Translations under genes and position numbers: made by a program | In this document: positions 1 to 6,445 of the stretch, in pieces | How the letters are laid out: the number at the start of each line of letters is the position of its first letter | How positions within the stretch are numbered: the stretch's first letter is position 1 | NCBI GenBank assembly: GCA_021802375.1 | Contig: JAKAAL010000027.1 | Span: 1 to 13,921 of the forward strand | Source: Bacillota bacterium | Lineage (GTDB): Bacteria; Bacillota_E; Sulfobacillia; Sulfobacillales; Sulfobacillaceae | Length of the DNA stretch: 13,921 nucleotides | Direction: 5' to 3' | Notes under the pieces: model-generated | What the model was told of the DNA's origin: nothing | What the model saw: the letters and a program-made list of their open reading frames with translations, nothing else | Database searches by the model: none

Positions 1-44
1 AAAAGACTAGTTCCGTACATTATCTCACGTTTCCATTTACAGAG
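1..44 (+). repeat. 44-bp inverted copy of a DUF3501 gene segment (left arm)
   Basis: Bases 1-44 are the exact reverse complement of 4649-4692, inside the DUF3501 gene. Identity stops at base 45 and runs to the window edge, so the true repeat may be longer. The copy is in the same coding frame as the downstream SDR and gives KTSSVHYLTFPFTE, identical to the DUF3501 protein. After TE the sequence continues as a typical SDR C-terminus. Relatives of this SDR often carry an FPTEG-like stretch here, so the switch probably happened at a microhomology around ACAGAG (39-44). A chimeric read or contig joint is the simplest explanation; a real inverted duplication is possible. Confidence 0.95.
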
Positions 45-239
45 GGAGCTCGTCCGCTTTGGGCTAACCCAGAAGACGAAATCCGTCTGCGCTCGAAGAT
101 CCCGGTGGGACGATTCGGCACTGTCGAGGAGGTCGCCCGCGCCGCAAGTTATTTGGTTTCTTCCTACGCTGATTATATCAATGGGGAGGTCTTGGTCATG
201 GATGGCGGCGAATGGCTAGGGAAAGGATTAGATAGTTAA
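3..239 (+). CDS. Short-chain dehydrogenase/reductase, C-terminal part (partial, hybrid 5' end)
   Basis: This is an incomplete reading frame open from the window edge to a TAA at 237-239. From about base 45 it encodes the C-terminal 60-odd residues of an SDR: IPVGRFG, then EEVARAASYLVS, YINGEVLVMDGGEWL and a short tail. The DGGEWL ending is typical of 2,4-dienoyl-CoA reductase-type SDRs (FadH/DECR-like), which reduce unsaturated acyl-CoA with NADPH. The Rossmann nucleotide-binding motif and the catalytic Ser-Tyr-Lys lie outside the window, so substrate class is inferred. The first 14 codons are not SDR sequence: they match the DUF3501 protein encoded at 4511-5098 on the other strand. The stop abuts the next ATG (TAAATG, no gap), so this gene is the upstream member of an SDR operon. 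Confidence 0.75.
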   Translation, partial: KTSSVHYLTFPFTEGARPLWANPEDEIRLRSKIPVGRFGTVEEVARAASYLVSSYADYINGEVLVMDGGEWLGKGLDS

Positions 240-1034
240 ATGGGCCTCCTTTCCGGTAAAGTCGCTTTGGTAACCGGGAGTTCTCGGGGTATCGGCCGCG
301 CTACCGTCGAGATGTTTTCCCAAGAAGGCGCCACCGTCATCATTCACTACCACAAGTCCGAGGAGTTAGCTCATCAGGCAGTATCCCACATTCGCAGCCA
401 AGGTGGTCAGGCGCAGGCCATCTGTGCCGATTTTGAGGATCCGGCTGCCATCGACAGCTTGTTCGACGAAATTCAGTCGAGTTTTGGTGGCCTTGATATC
501 TTTATGGCCAACGCTGCAGCGACGGCTTTTAAAAAGATTCTGGACTTGAAGCCCTACCATGTAAACCGAACTTTTCAACTCACTTTTGATGGTTTGGTGC
601 ATGCCGTGCAGCGCGCAGTGCCACTGATGGAAGGGCGCAACTCCGCAAGAATCATTACCGTGTCGGGTCACGGCACCCCATTTACTCTGCCCGGTTATGC
701 CACGATTGGTGCGGCCAAGGGCGCGGTTGAAACTTTTACCCGGTATTTGGCCTACGAGCTAGGACCCAAAGGCATCACCTGCAACGGGATTGCACCTGGT
801 GTCATAGATACCGATTCCGCCCGTTATTACATGGGGGAACGCTATCCTGCTTTCGATCGGGAAGTCCGTGAGCAAACGCCGCTGGGCCGTGTGGGACATC
901 CCGAGGACGTAGCACGGGTTGCCCTGTTTTTGGCTTCCCATTTGGCAGATTTTGTGACCGGCCAAATATTGCGCGTCGACGGAGGGCTCACCCTGACATC
1001 CGGGCCCTTCGAAAACATGAAGACAAGAAATTAA
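240..1034 (+). CDS. SDR-family enoyl-thioester reductase, ChcA/FabL-like
   Basis: Complete 264-residue SDR. The NAD(P)-binding motif TGSSRGIG is at residues 12-19 and NAA, in place of the usual NNAG, at 91-93. The catalytic Tyr and Lys are spaced Y153-x6-K160, the enoyl-ACP reductase pattern (FabI/FabL), rather than the Y-x3-K of classical SDRs. NAAATAFK, followed by the IDTDSARYY segment (189-197) and the VDGGL end, recalls from memory 1-cyclohexenylcarbonyl-CoA reductase ChcA and Bacillus FabL; I could not align them. The likely role is NAD(P)H-dependent reduction of an alpha,beta-unsaturated acyl-CoA or acyl-ACP in the cytoplasm. The ATG follows the previous stop directly, with a purine-rich GGGAAAGG about 13-20 nt upstream. 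A second SDR starts 3 nt after its stop, indicating one transcript. FabL for general lipid synthesis is the main alternative. Confidence 0.85.
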   Translation: MGLLSGKVALVTGSSRGIGRATVEMFSQEGATVIIHYHKSEELAHQAVSHIRSQGGQAQAICADFEDPAAIDSLFDEIQSSFGGLDIFMANAAATAFKKILDLKPYHVNRTFQLTFDGLVHAVQRAVPLMEGRNSARIITVSGHGTPFTLPGYATIGAAKGAVETFTRYLAYELGPKGITCNGIAPGVIDTDSARYYMGERYPAFDREVREQTPLGRVGHPEDVARVALFLASHLADFVTGQILRVDGGLTLTSGPFENMKTRN

Positions 1035-1037
1035 GCG

Positions 1038-1802
1038 TTGCCTAAGGCGGTGATTAACCTGAGTCATATCTTAATTACCGGAGGTTCCCGAGGAATCGGA
1101 CTAGCTACAGCCGAGGCTTTCTTAACGCAAGGTCATCAGGTTACCATATGGGCACTGCACCCCGAAAGCGTAGAGAGCGGCATGGCCCACCTTTCAACCT
1201 ATCAAGACCTGGTTAGAGGGATGGCCATTGATGTCGGTGACTACCGGGCGGTGGCTACGGCTAGTGAAAAACTGGCGTCGAAAAATCCAGTAGACGTCTT
1301 GGTTAATAATGCGGGATGGACACTCACCCAACCTTTTTTAAGCGAATCCCCCGATTACTGGGATCGCATCATGGCGACAAATTTTTGGGGACCCGTATAT
1401 TTGTGCCATGCATTGCTACCTCATATGGCAAAGCGCAACTCCGGCGTCATTATCAACGTGGTCTCCGACGCGGCGCGGGTAGGCATGGCCGGGGAGTCCG
1501 TCTATGCCGCAGCAAAAGGCGGTGTCATCTCCTTAACCAAATCGCTGGCCCAAGAGATGGCACGCTACAAAATCCGGGTCAACGCGGTTTCCCCCGGCCC
1601 CATAGCCACTGGCATGCTCGATGAAAATGCCGCCACAGAAAGTGCCCAACATTTAATCGGAAAAATGGTGCAAAAAATTCCGCTACGCCGGCTAGGGCAA
1701 CCCCAAGAAGTCGCGGCCGTGGTGGTGTTCTTAACCAGCGATGCGGCTCAGTATATCACCGGCCAAGTCCTATCCGTTTCCGGTGGTTTGACCATGATTT
1801 AG
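1038..1802 (+). CDS. SDR-family 3-hydroxyacyl-CoA dehydrogenase, BadH-like (2-hydroxycyclohexanecarboxyl-CoA dehydrogenase-like)
   Basis: 254-residue classical SDR. The cofactor motif TGGSRGIG is at 14-21, NNAG at 90-93 and the catalytic tetrad is N114, S143, Y156, K160 (Y-x3-K). The NNAGW stretch, VSDAARVGMAGESVYAAAKGG (142-162) and the ending GQVLSVSGGLTM resemble, from memory, BadH of Rhodopseudomonas palustris, which oxidises 2-hydroxycyclohexanecarboxyl-CoA with NAD. FabG-type ketoacyl reductases are the broader family, so either direction of the keto/hydroxy interconversion is possible. The start is TTG at 1038, 3 nt after the preceding stop; an in-frame GTG at 1050 is an alternative, and neither has a strong ribosome binding site. 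The 3' end overlaps the convergent LysR gene by 33 nt (1770-1802). Position after a ChcA-like reductase suggests a shared alicyclic acyl-CoA pathway. Confidence 0.85.
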   Translation: MPKAVINLSHILITGGSRGIGLATAEAFLTQGHQVTIWALHPESVESGMAHLSTYQDLVRGMAIDVGDYRAVATASEKLASKNPVDVLVNNAGWTLTQPFLSESPDYWDRIMATNFWGPVYLCHALLPHMAKRNSGVIINVVSDAARVGMAGESVYAAAKGGVISLTKSLAQEMARYKIRVNAVSPGPIATGMLDENAATESAQHLIGKMVQKIPLRRLGQPQEVAAVVVFLTSDAAQYITGQVLSVSGGLTMI

Positions 1803-2666
1803 ATACCGCGTGACCCGATCTGCAAAACGGGACAGCCACATCGGCTCCGGAACCCCGCTTAAATGTAGTGCGGCTACCGTGCGCTCGGGCCAAATAACCG
1901 AAGCCACTTGAACCTCAACCAGCCGATGCTCCCGAATCTGATTTGAGACCATGGATTTCGGGAGCACGGCGACCCCCTTAGATTGGGCAGCCAGCACCTG
2001 GGCCGACTCCAAAGCATCGACGTGGAATTTATAAACGGGCATCCAGCCGGATTGGGCCAGTGCGCGATTGACACTTAGCCCATGCCCCAGTTGTTGGCTA
2101 AATCCGATCCATGGCCATAATTCCATCGCATCGGGTAAGTGATTCACCAACGCCGGACTAGCGACCGCCATCAAGGGATCGTATCCCAAAATGCGCATAT
2201 TCATCCCAGCCAACCCATGATCGGTCCGTATCATACCCGCTTCAACATGTCCTTGACGCACTAATCGTACAATATCCTCCGAAGTACCGGTAACGACTTG
2301 CCACTGATCGACTCCGCTATGGTCGGGAAGAAACTGTTCCGCCCATCCGGAAAAAATTCGCGCGATCCCTATACTCCGCACAGTTCCCAAATCCTGACCG
2401 ATAACCGATTGGGCTTTCGCCAAGTGGTGAAGCGCGGCTTTCAAATGGGGCATGGATCGTGCCAAACGGTCGGAGATCCGCAATTGCCGCCTGACCGTTT
2501 GGGTCACCGGGTACCCCAAGCGATTCGATAAACGTGTCAATCGATGCGATAGGGCAGAAGGTGACAGGCCCACCTGGATCCCCACTTGGGACAAACTGGC
2601 GCCGTCGGCCAACATCACCACAATGGCCAAATCTAGCATATCGAGCTGTGGAATATCTCTTGTCAT
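1770..2666 (-). CDS. LysR-family transcriptional regulator
   Basis: 298-residue protein with LysR architecture. The N-terminal winged helix-turn-helix includes a recognition helix around LSPSALSHRLTRLSNRLG (about residues 34-51), followed by a linker helix and a periplasmic-binding-like effector domain from about residue 95 (for example VEAGMIRTD and the SKGVAVLPKSMV stretch). Such proteins bind DNA as tetramers and respond to a small-molecule ligand, commonly controlling a neighbouring or divergent gene. ATG at 2666 is preceded by AGGGTG with a 5-nt spacer. It is divergent from the methyltransferase (95-nt gap) and convergent with the SDR operon. Either could be its target, but the ligand cannot be read from sequence. 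The 33-nt tail overlap with the SDR leaves no room for a conventional bidirectional terminator. Confidence 0.9.
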   Translation of the reverse strand: MTRDIPQLDMLDLAIVVMLADGASLSQVGIQVGLSPSALSHRLTRLSNRLGYPVTQTVRRQLRISDRLARSMPHLKAALHHLAKAQSVIGQDLGTVRSIGIARIFSGWAEQFLPDHSGVDQWQVVTGTSEDIVRLVRQGHVEAGMIRTDHGLAGMNMRILGYDPLMAVASPALVNHLPDAMELWPWIGFSQQLGHGLSVNRALAQSGWMPVYKFHVDALESAQVLAAQSKGVAVLPKSMVSNQIREHRLVEVQVASVIWPERTVAALHLSGVPEPMWLSRFADRVTRYLNHGQTTGNG

Positions 2667-2761
2667 TGCACACCCTGCATCTTACTCTTGCAAAATCGAC
2701 ATCTTTTCTCTCGTATTGTACCGTATTATCGAACCAAGATCGTGATAGGAGGGTGTACCCA
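2667..2761. promoter_or_regulatory. Divergent intergenic region between LysR gene and methyltransferase gene
   Basis: This 95-nt spacer must hold both promoters. On the + strand TTGCAA (2688-2693) could be a -35, with only weak -10 candidates downstream (TCGTAT at 2711-2716 with a 17-nt spacer, TATTAT at 2724-2729). An inverted pair TTGCA (2666-2670) / TGCAA (2689-2693) brackets the LysR start and could be an operator half-site pair. The methyltransferase ribosome binding site AGGAGGGTG is at 2747-2755. The promoter and operator calls are tentative; the ribosome binding site is clear. Confidence 0.35.
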
Positions 2762-3499
2762 ATGCCATTATCAGACTCAAAAATCACAAGTTACTTCGGA
2801 CGCTACCATGCTGCGTACCGAACCAGTGACCATCACGCGCACGGTAGTGACCTTACGCGCCTCATTAATTGCCTTGAACTTCAACCGAACAGTGTGGTTT
2901 TTGATGCCGCCTGTGGCACCGGACATACCGCTCTCGCCTTGGCATCTCGAGGACACCAAGTAATCGGGATGGACATGACACCAGAAATGGTGCAGGATGC
3001 CCAAGACCTGGCGGAGAAACGCGGGCTCTCAATCTCCTGGCTTATCGGAAACGTCGAGCAATTGCCGTGGGAACCCCAAACATTTGACGCCATCACCTGC
3101 CGACGTGCGGCGCACCATTTTCAGAATCTCCCGTTATTTCTTCGCGAGGCGCATCGTGTCTTGAAACCCGGCGGAGTTTTGGGTATTTCCGATATGACCG
3201 CACCATCCTCGGCAATAGATTGGCTCAATCAATTGGAGAAACTGCGGGATCCTTCGCACCACGCGGCACGGTCTGCCAATGAATGGTGTGCTCTGCTCGG
3301 GAAAGCCGGTTATGATTTGGAATATCTCCAAGTGTCGGTGGAACCCATGACCCCAACCGAGTGGCTGTCTCCCGTCTCGGCAGAATCGCCGGAAGGCAGC
3401 CAAGCACTGACGTTTATCGACGGCCATGCTCCCGCCAGTATCCTAGCCTCGGGGCAGTTGTTGAAGTACCGGTTGGTCGTAACCGGAGTAAAAATCTAG
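2762..3499 (+). CDS. Class I SAM-dependent methyltransferase (Methyltransf_11/UbiE-like)
   Basis: 245-residue protein. SAM-binding motif I is DAACGTGH (residues 48-55), the acidic residue ending strand 2 is in GMDMTPEM (69-76), and motif II is NVEQLPW (97-103). ITCRRAAHHF and HRVLKPGG follow, as is typical of the UbiE/YcgJ-type Methyltransf_11 fold. It should transfer a methyl group from SAM to a small molecule; the acceptor is unknown. The ATG at 2762 has AGGAGGGTG six nt upstream, which decides the start even though the frame is open 76 codons further upstream into the LysR gene. It runs divergently from LysR, a common regulator-target arrangement. It ends tail-to-tail with the uracil-DNA glycosylase, with a 4-nt overlap in which both stop codons use one CTAG. 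Confidence 0.9.
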   Translation: MPLSDSKITSYFGRYHAAYRTSDHHAHGSDLTRLINCLELQPNSVVFDAACGTGHTALALASRGHQVIGMDMTPEMVQDAQDLAEKRGLSISWLIGNVEQLPWEPQTFDAITCRRAAHHFQNLPLFLREAHRVLKPGGVLGISDMTAPSSAIDWLNQLEKLRDPSHHAARSANEWCALLGKAGYDLEYLQVSVEPMTPTEWLSPVSAESPEGSQALTFIDGHAPASILASGQLLKYRLVVTGVKI

Positions 3500-4074
3500 A
3501 CCATAAACCGCGACGGCAAGGGTGGACCCAAAGGGATATTTCGTGCTAGCAGTAATTGCCGCAGTTGCTCCAAGTCGTTACGATATCCATCAACTGCCGT
3601 TTTTCGGTAAATCAGGTAGGCCGGATGCGCCAAAGGAAAGATGGGAACTGTTGAGGGATAAAATTTGCCACGAAACTGAGCAAAATCCGCTTCACCCGTC
3701 ACCGAAAGAAAAGCGGTACGTCCCAAGGTCACCATGATCTCCGGCTGAACGTGCCTGAGATCGTGCTCCAGCCAAGGTCGGCATGCCGCAATTTCTAATG
3801 GATGCGGGGCCCGATTTTTGGAGCCGGTATCGGTAGGCCGACAACGTACCGCGTTATTCAGCCAAATGGCGTCGCGTGTTAACCCAAGATGCGCCAAAAT
3901 TTCGTCAAATATTTTCCCGGCGCTGCCGGAGAAACCGACGCCAATGCGATCCTCTTGTTTTCCCGGGGCTTCTGCGGTAAACATGATGCGGGCATGGTCG
4001 GATCCAGTGCCGGGCACGACCTGGGTACGGGTTTGAGCCAACCCGCATTGGTCGCACTTTCTAAGCTCCTGCAT
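3496..4074 (-). CDS. Uracil-DNA glycosylase, family 4-like (4Fe-4S)
   Basis: 192-residue protein with the signature of family 4 (and related family 5) uracil-DNA glycosylases. Four cysteines fit the 4Fe-4S ligand pattern: C7 and C10 (CxxC), C78 in RCRP and C98 in ACRPW. Motif A is AEAPGKQED (34-42, with Glu35 in the usual GEAPG position), and the C-terminal HPA motif is at 150-152. The enzyme removes uracil from DNA arising from cytosine deamination, which is relevant in hot or oxidising habitats. The ATG at 4074 lies inside the 3' end of the PerR gene (14-nt overlap), with AAGGTC about 5 nt upstream, so it is probably translationally coupled. It is the last gene of the rubrerythrin-perR transcript, hinting at a joint damage response. 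Family 4 versus 5 is not certain. Confidence 0.88.
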   Translation of the reverse strand: MQELRKCDQCGLAQTRTQVVPGTGSDHARIMFTAEAPGKQEDRIGVGFSGSAGKIFDEILAHLGLTRDAIWLNNAVRCRPTDTGSKNRAPHPLEIAACRPWLEHDLRHVQPEIMVTLGRTAFLSVTGEADFAQFRGKFYPSTVPIFPLAHPAYLIYRKTAVDGYRNDLEQLRQLLLARNIPLGPPLPSRFMV

Positions 4075-4498
4075 GATTTGACCTTGCCTGACAGCGCGGG
4101 CAAACCCCTTTATAGGTCACTATCACATCTTCAACCTTCCATCCGGTGTCAACCAAATCCTCACAACCTGGCGCCGTGGCAGCCGGTACATCGTCCATTC
4201 TTTGACACTTGGTACACCATAAATGGTGATGCGCCTCGGTACGCAAATCAAACCGCCGTCGCCCCTCCACCTTAAAGCAACGAATCAAGCCCTGATTTTC
4301 TAATGTATCCAAGGTGTTATATACCGTAGCCAAACTCAGTGTAGGATAGCTTTCCATCACCAGCCGGGCCACCTCTTCCGCCGCCGGATGCGATAGCTGG
4401 CCAATGGCAACCAAAACTGCCATCCTTTGCGGCGTTGCCCTGAGTCCTTTATCATGCAACACCTTGGATACGCCAGTGGGATCCGACAAGTCCAACAC
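4061..4498 (-). CDS. perR: Fur-family peroxide-responsive repressor, PerR-type
   Basis: 145-residue Fur superfamily regulator: winged-helix DNA-binding domain (about 1-82, with SLATVYNTLDTLENQGLI) and a dimerisation domain. Two CxxC pairs, C95/C98 and C133/C136, form the structural zinc site. The regulatory metal ligands of Bacillus PerR can be matched one by one: H37 (in SHPAAEE), D84, H90, H92 and D103. The Asp at 103, where Fur proteins usually have Glu, favours peroxide sensing by metal-catalysed histidine oxidation. The start is GTG at 4498 with GGGAGGGG four nt upstream. It sits in an operon with rubrerythrin, whose promoter contains a PerR-box-like palindrome, so it likely represses its own operon. 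A Fur/Zur role is less likely. Confidence 0.88.
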   Translation of the reverse strand: MLDLSDPTGVSKVLHDKGLRATPQRMAVLVAIGQLSHPAAEEVARLVMESYPTLSLATVYNTLDTLENQGLIRCFKVEGRRRFDLRTEAHHHLWCTKCQRMDDVPAATAPGCEDLVDTGWKVEDVIVTYKGVCPRCQARSNHAGA

Positions 4499-4510
4499 GC
4501 GTCCCCTCCC

Positions 4511-5098
4511 TTACTCGCGAGATGCCAGCAAGTCGCCAATTAAAAGACTCACGGTTTCTGCGGGAACCTTTGTCTGATAGCTGTATCCCGGGTGGTTAAT
4601 GCGTACCGCCGCCGAGTCCGGATGATCCATTAGCAAATTACGATCCGACTCTGTAAATGGAAACGTGAGATAATGTACGGAACTAGTCTTTTCTTCGGTA
4701 GATCGTCCCGCTTCCGCCACCGCGGGGAGCCGTTGATCGCCGATTTCCAGAACTACATGTTCCTCGACCCCGGAAAGTTGGCGCAGAATTGTCGGCATGT
4801 CGTCGGTTTGAGACAATTCGATAAGTAGCGTAGCCCCGATCGCGAGCCCAGGGGGCAAGAGATCGTTGTAGACTTCAATCTCTTCGCGGATTTTCTCAGC
4901 ATCTTCGATGTGTTCGATCCGCATCATTTCTTGAACCTGAAATCGCATGGTGTCGGTGTTCTCGAACACCAGGGAAATTCTGGGCCCTATGGCCAATCGC
5001 CTCAGTTTCTTTAAATTAATGACACGCTGTCTAAATGCCGTGCGCGTGGTTTCATATTCTTGGTTCGACACGATATCTTCCATCGTTAACTGGCGCAT
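4511..5098 (-). CDS. DUF3501 family protein
   Basis: 195-residue soluble protein recognised as DUF3501 by the start RQLTMEDI and the conserved core around RRLAIGPRISLVFENTDTMRFQVQEMMR (about residues 34-61). It has no known catalytic motif, no cysteine-based metal site and no membrane segment. Members commonly sit beside rubrerythrin and a CCG-domain Fe-S oxidoreductase, as here, so a role in oxidative-stress or electron-transfer chemistry is inferred from context only. The start at 5098 is chosen because AGGAGGG lies five nt upstream; an earlier in-frame ATG at 5146 overlapping the previous stop (ATGA) has a much poorer site. Residues 137-150 (KTSSVHYLTFPFTE) are duplicated in inverted orientation at the window's left edge. 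Confidence 0.88.
   Translation of the reverse strand: MRQLTMEDIVSNQEYETTRTAFRQRVINLKKLRRLAIGPRISLVFENTDTMRFQVQEMMRIEHIEDAEKIREEIEVYNDLLPPGLAIGATLLIELSQTDDMPTILRQLSGVEEHVVLEIGDQRLPAVAEAGRSTEEKTSSVHYLTFPFTESDRNLLMDHPDSAAVRINHPGYSYQTKVPAETVSLLIGDLLASRE
4649..4692 (-). repeat. 44-bp segment of the DUF3501 gene matched by bases 1-44 (right arm)
   Basis: This is the intact, in-gene copy of the sequence found inverted at the window start. It reads through a complete DUF3501 gene with normal flanking codons, so this copy is the original and the left-edge copy is the misplaced one. The two are 4.6 kb apart. Confidence 0.95.
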
Positions 5099-5142
5099 AC
5101 CATCCCTCCTGAATATTGTTAAATCTTGCAAAGACTGGATCT

Positions 5143-6396
5143 TCAATCATCAAGTCCGTAGGCTTCCCATAAAATTTGCACCGGATGCCGGGGTGGTCTG
5201 TCAGTGACCGTCTCAATCTGTAGGCCAGCCAAAGCGCAATCGGAGCAAGCCGCGGTATCGTGAGCCGAATGAAAGGCTTCCGTCAGTTTCTTGGCAACCT
5301 TCTGGGATTCATCATAATACTCGGCCTTGAGGCCCCATGTGCCATCAATTCCGGCGCATCGATCGACCACATTCACGGTAGTTCCCTCAATGCCGCTCAG
5401 CAAATCTGCCGCAGTTTTTTTCAACCCCTGTGCTTTGCTATGGCAAGACAAATGGTACGTAACGGTTTGAGGCGAAGATCGAAATTCGCGTTTGAGTTTG
5501 CCTGCTTTCATCAACCCCGCCAAGTATTCCGTGATATCAAGCGTCGCCGCGGCAACTTGCTTAGCTTCTTCGGTGCCCAAAAGGACCGGATACTCGTGTT
5601 TTAACACAAATGCACAGGTCGGCTGGAGGACTAATATTTTCTTACCTGCCTTCGCATAGTCAACTAGTTTGGTTACATTCTGCGCCGCTCGTTCCGTGGC
5701 TCCATCAATGTCTCCTCCATCCAGTGCTGGCATTCCGCAACAGCGCAAATCGGGCGGAACCGCTGCCGTTATCCCATTGTGTCCCAATACCTTCAGGGCC
5801 GCTTGCCCGATACCCGCTGCATGATATTCCACGGTACACGTGGTAAACACAGCGACGTCGACGGAAGCTGTCGTTGATTGATGTTTTTTTGCCCATTGGG
5901 AAAACCGCATCGAGGCAAACTTCGGCAGATGGCGACGATGGTCAATTCCCATCCGTTTTTCCATTTGCTTGCGCACAAATGGTTGCGTTAAACTCCAATT
6001 GGCCAGCGAAGGCATAGATGTCCCTAACCGTCCGGACCGCTCGGGATCCCCCAAAAATTTGTCGCTGCGACTCATACCGTGTTGACGGGTGCGTATCGCC
6101 TTGGATCGCAACATCAGGCGAGGAAAGTCGAGATCAAAGCGATGCGGCGGCACATATGGGCACTTCAGAAAACAAAGTTTACATTGGTAACACAGGTCAG
6201 CTACGTGGGCCATTTCTTCCACGGCTAGTGCCTCCACGACATCATCGTGCGACTCCACTGCTTCAAATAATACCGGGAACGACGGGCACAAGTTGTGGCA
6301 TAATCGGCATCCGTTACACACATCGAACGCTAGCTTCATATCGGAAACGAGACGTGATTCGTCCCAATATTGAGACTCCCGAGGGTTGTAGTCCAT
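5143..6396 (-). CDS. CCG-domain Fe-S oxidoreductase (GlpC/HdrB-D-like), rubrerythrin partner
   Basis: 417-residue protein with two ferredoxin-type 4Fe-4S motifs: C27/C30/C33/C37 and C69/C72/C75/C79, the latter followed by PYVPPHRFDLDFPRLMLR. The C-terminal half has two cysteine-rich CCG-type domains as in GlpC and heterodisulfide reductase subunits: C187 and C219-C220-G, then C261, C318, C347 (CAG variant) and C384/C387. Such proteins shuttle electrons between a soluble donor and a redox partner. No membrane anchor or flavin motif is visible. ATG at 6396 has AGGAGG five nt upstream. It lies 24 nt downstream of a hairpin that follows rubrerythrin and 44 nt before the DUF3501 start. The probable role, inferred from recurrent neighbourhood, is supplying or receiving electrons for rubrerythrin-linked peroxide reduction. 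Confidence 0.9.
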   Translation of the reverse strand: MDYNPRESQYWDESRLVSDMKLAFDVCNGCRLCHNLCPSFPVLFEAVESHDDVVEALAVEEMAHVADLCYQCKLCFLKCPYVPPHRFDLDFPRLMLRSKAIRTRQHGMSRSDKFLGDPERSGRLGTSMPSLANWSLTQPFVRKQMEKRMGIDHRRHLPKFASMRFSQWAKKHQSTTASVDVAVFTTCTVEYHAAGIGQAALKVLGHNGITAAVPPDLRCCGMPALDGGDIDGATERAAQNVTKLVDYAKAGKKILVLQPTCAFVLKHEYPVLLGTEEAKQVAAATLDITEYLAGLMKAGKLKREFRSSPQTVTYHLSCHSKAQGLKKTAADLLSGIEGTTVNVVDRCAGIDGTWGLKAEYYDESQKVAKKLTEAFHSAHDTAACSDCALAGLQIETVTDRPPRHPVQILWEAYGLDD

Positions 6397-6419
6397 AGGT
6401 TCCTCCTAAACGGAAGGGT

Positions 6420-6443
6420 AAAAGGGGCCACACGGCCCCTTTT
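6420..6443 (-). terminator. Hairpin after rubrerythrin (partial terminator/attenuator)
   Basis: A perfect 10-bp stem, AAAAGGGGCC / GGCCCCTTTT with a 4-nt loop, lies two nt after the rubrerythrin stop and 24 nt before the next start codon. Read on the - strand it ends in four T that also belong to the stem, so it should terminate imperfectly or protect the upstream mRNA 3' end. This would make rubrerythrin more abundant than the downstream operon genes. Confidence 0.75.
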
Positions 6444-6445
6444 AA

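Noticed and set aside
2534..2761. 76-codon upstream extension of the methyltransferase frame
   Set aside because: It runs back into the oppositely oriented LysR gene, while a strong AGGAGGGTG sits six nt before the ATG at 2762 and the protein then begins at normal family length.
2317..2787. 156-codon open frame on the - strand across the LysR gene
   Set aside because: It lies in another frame of the well-supported LysR gene, has no family resemblance and would have to share its DNA.
5099..5146. Earlier ATG for DUF3501 overlapping the Fe-S gene stop (ATGA)
   Set aside because: It adds 16 residues absent from the usual family start and has a weak ribosome binding site, while the ATG at 5098 has AGGAGGG at ideal distance.
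6420..6443. Hairpin read as a riboswitch for the Fe-S gene
   Set aside because: It is a simple stem-loop immediately after a stop codon with no aptamer-sized structure; a terminator/attenuator is sufficient.
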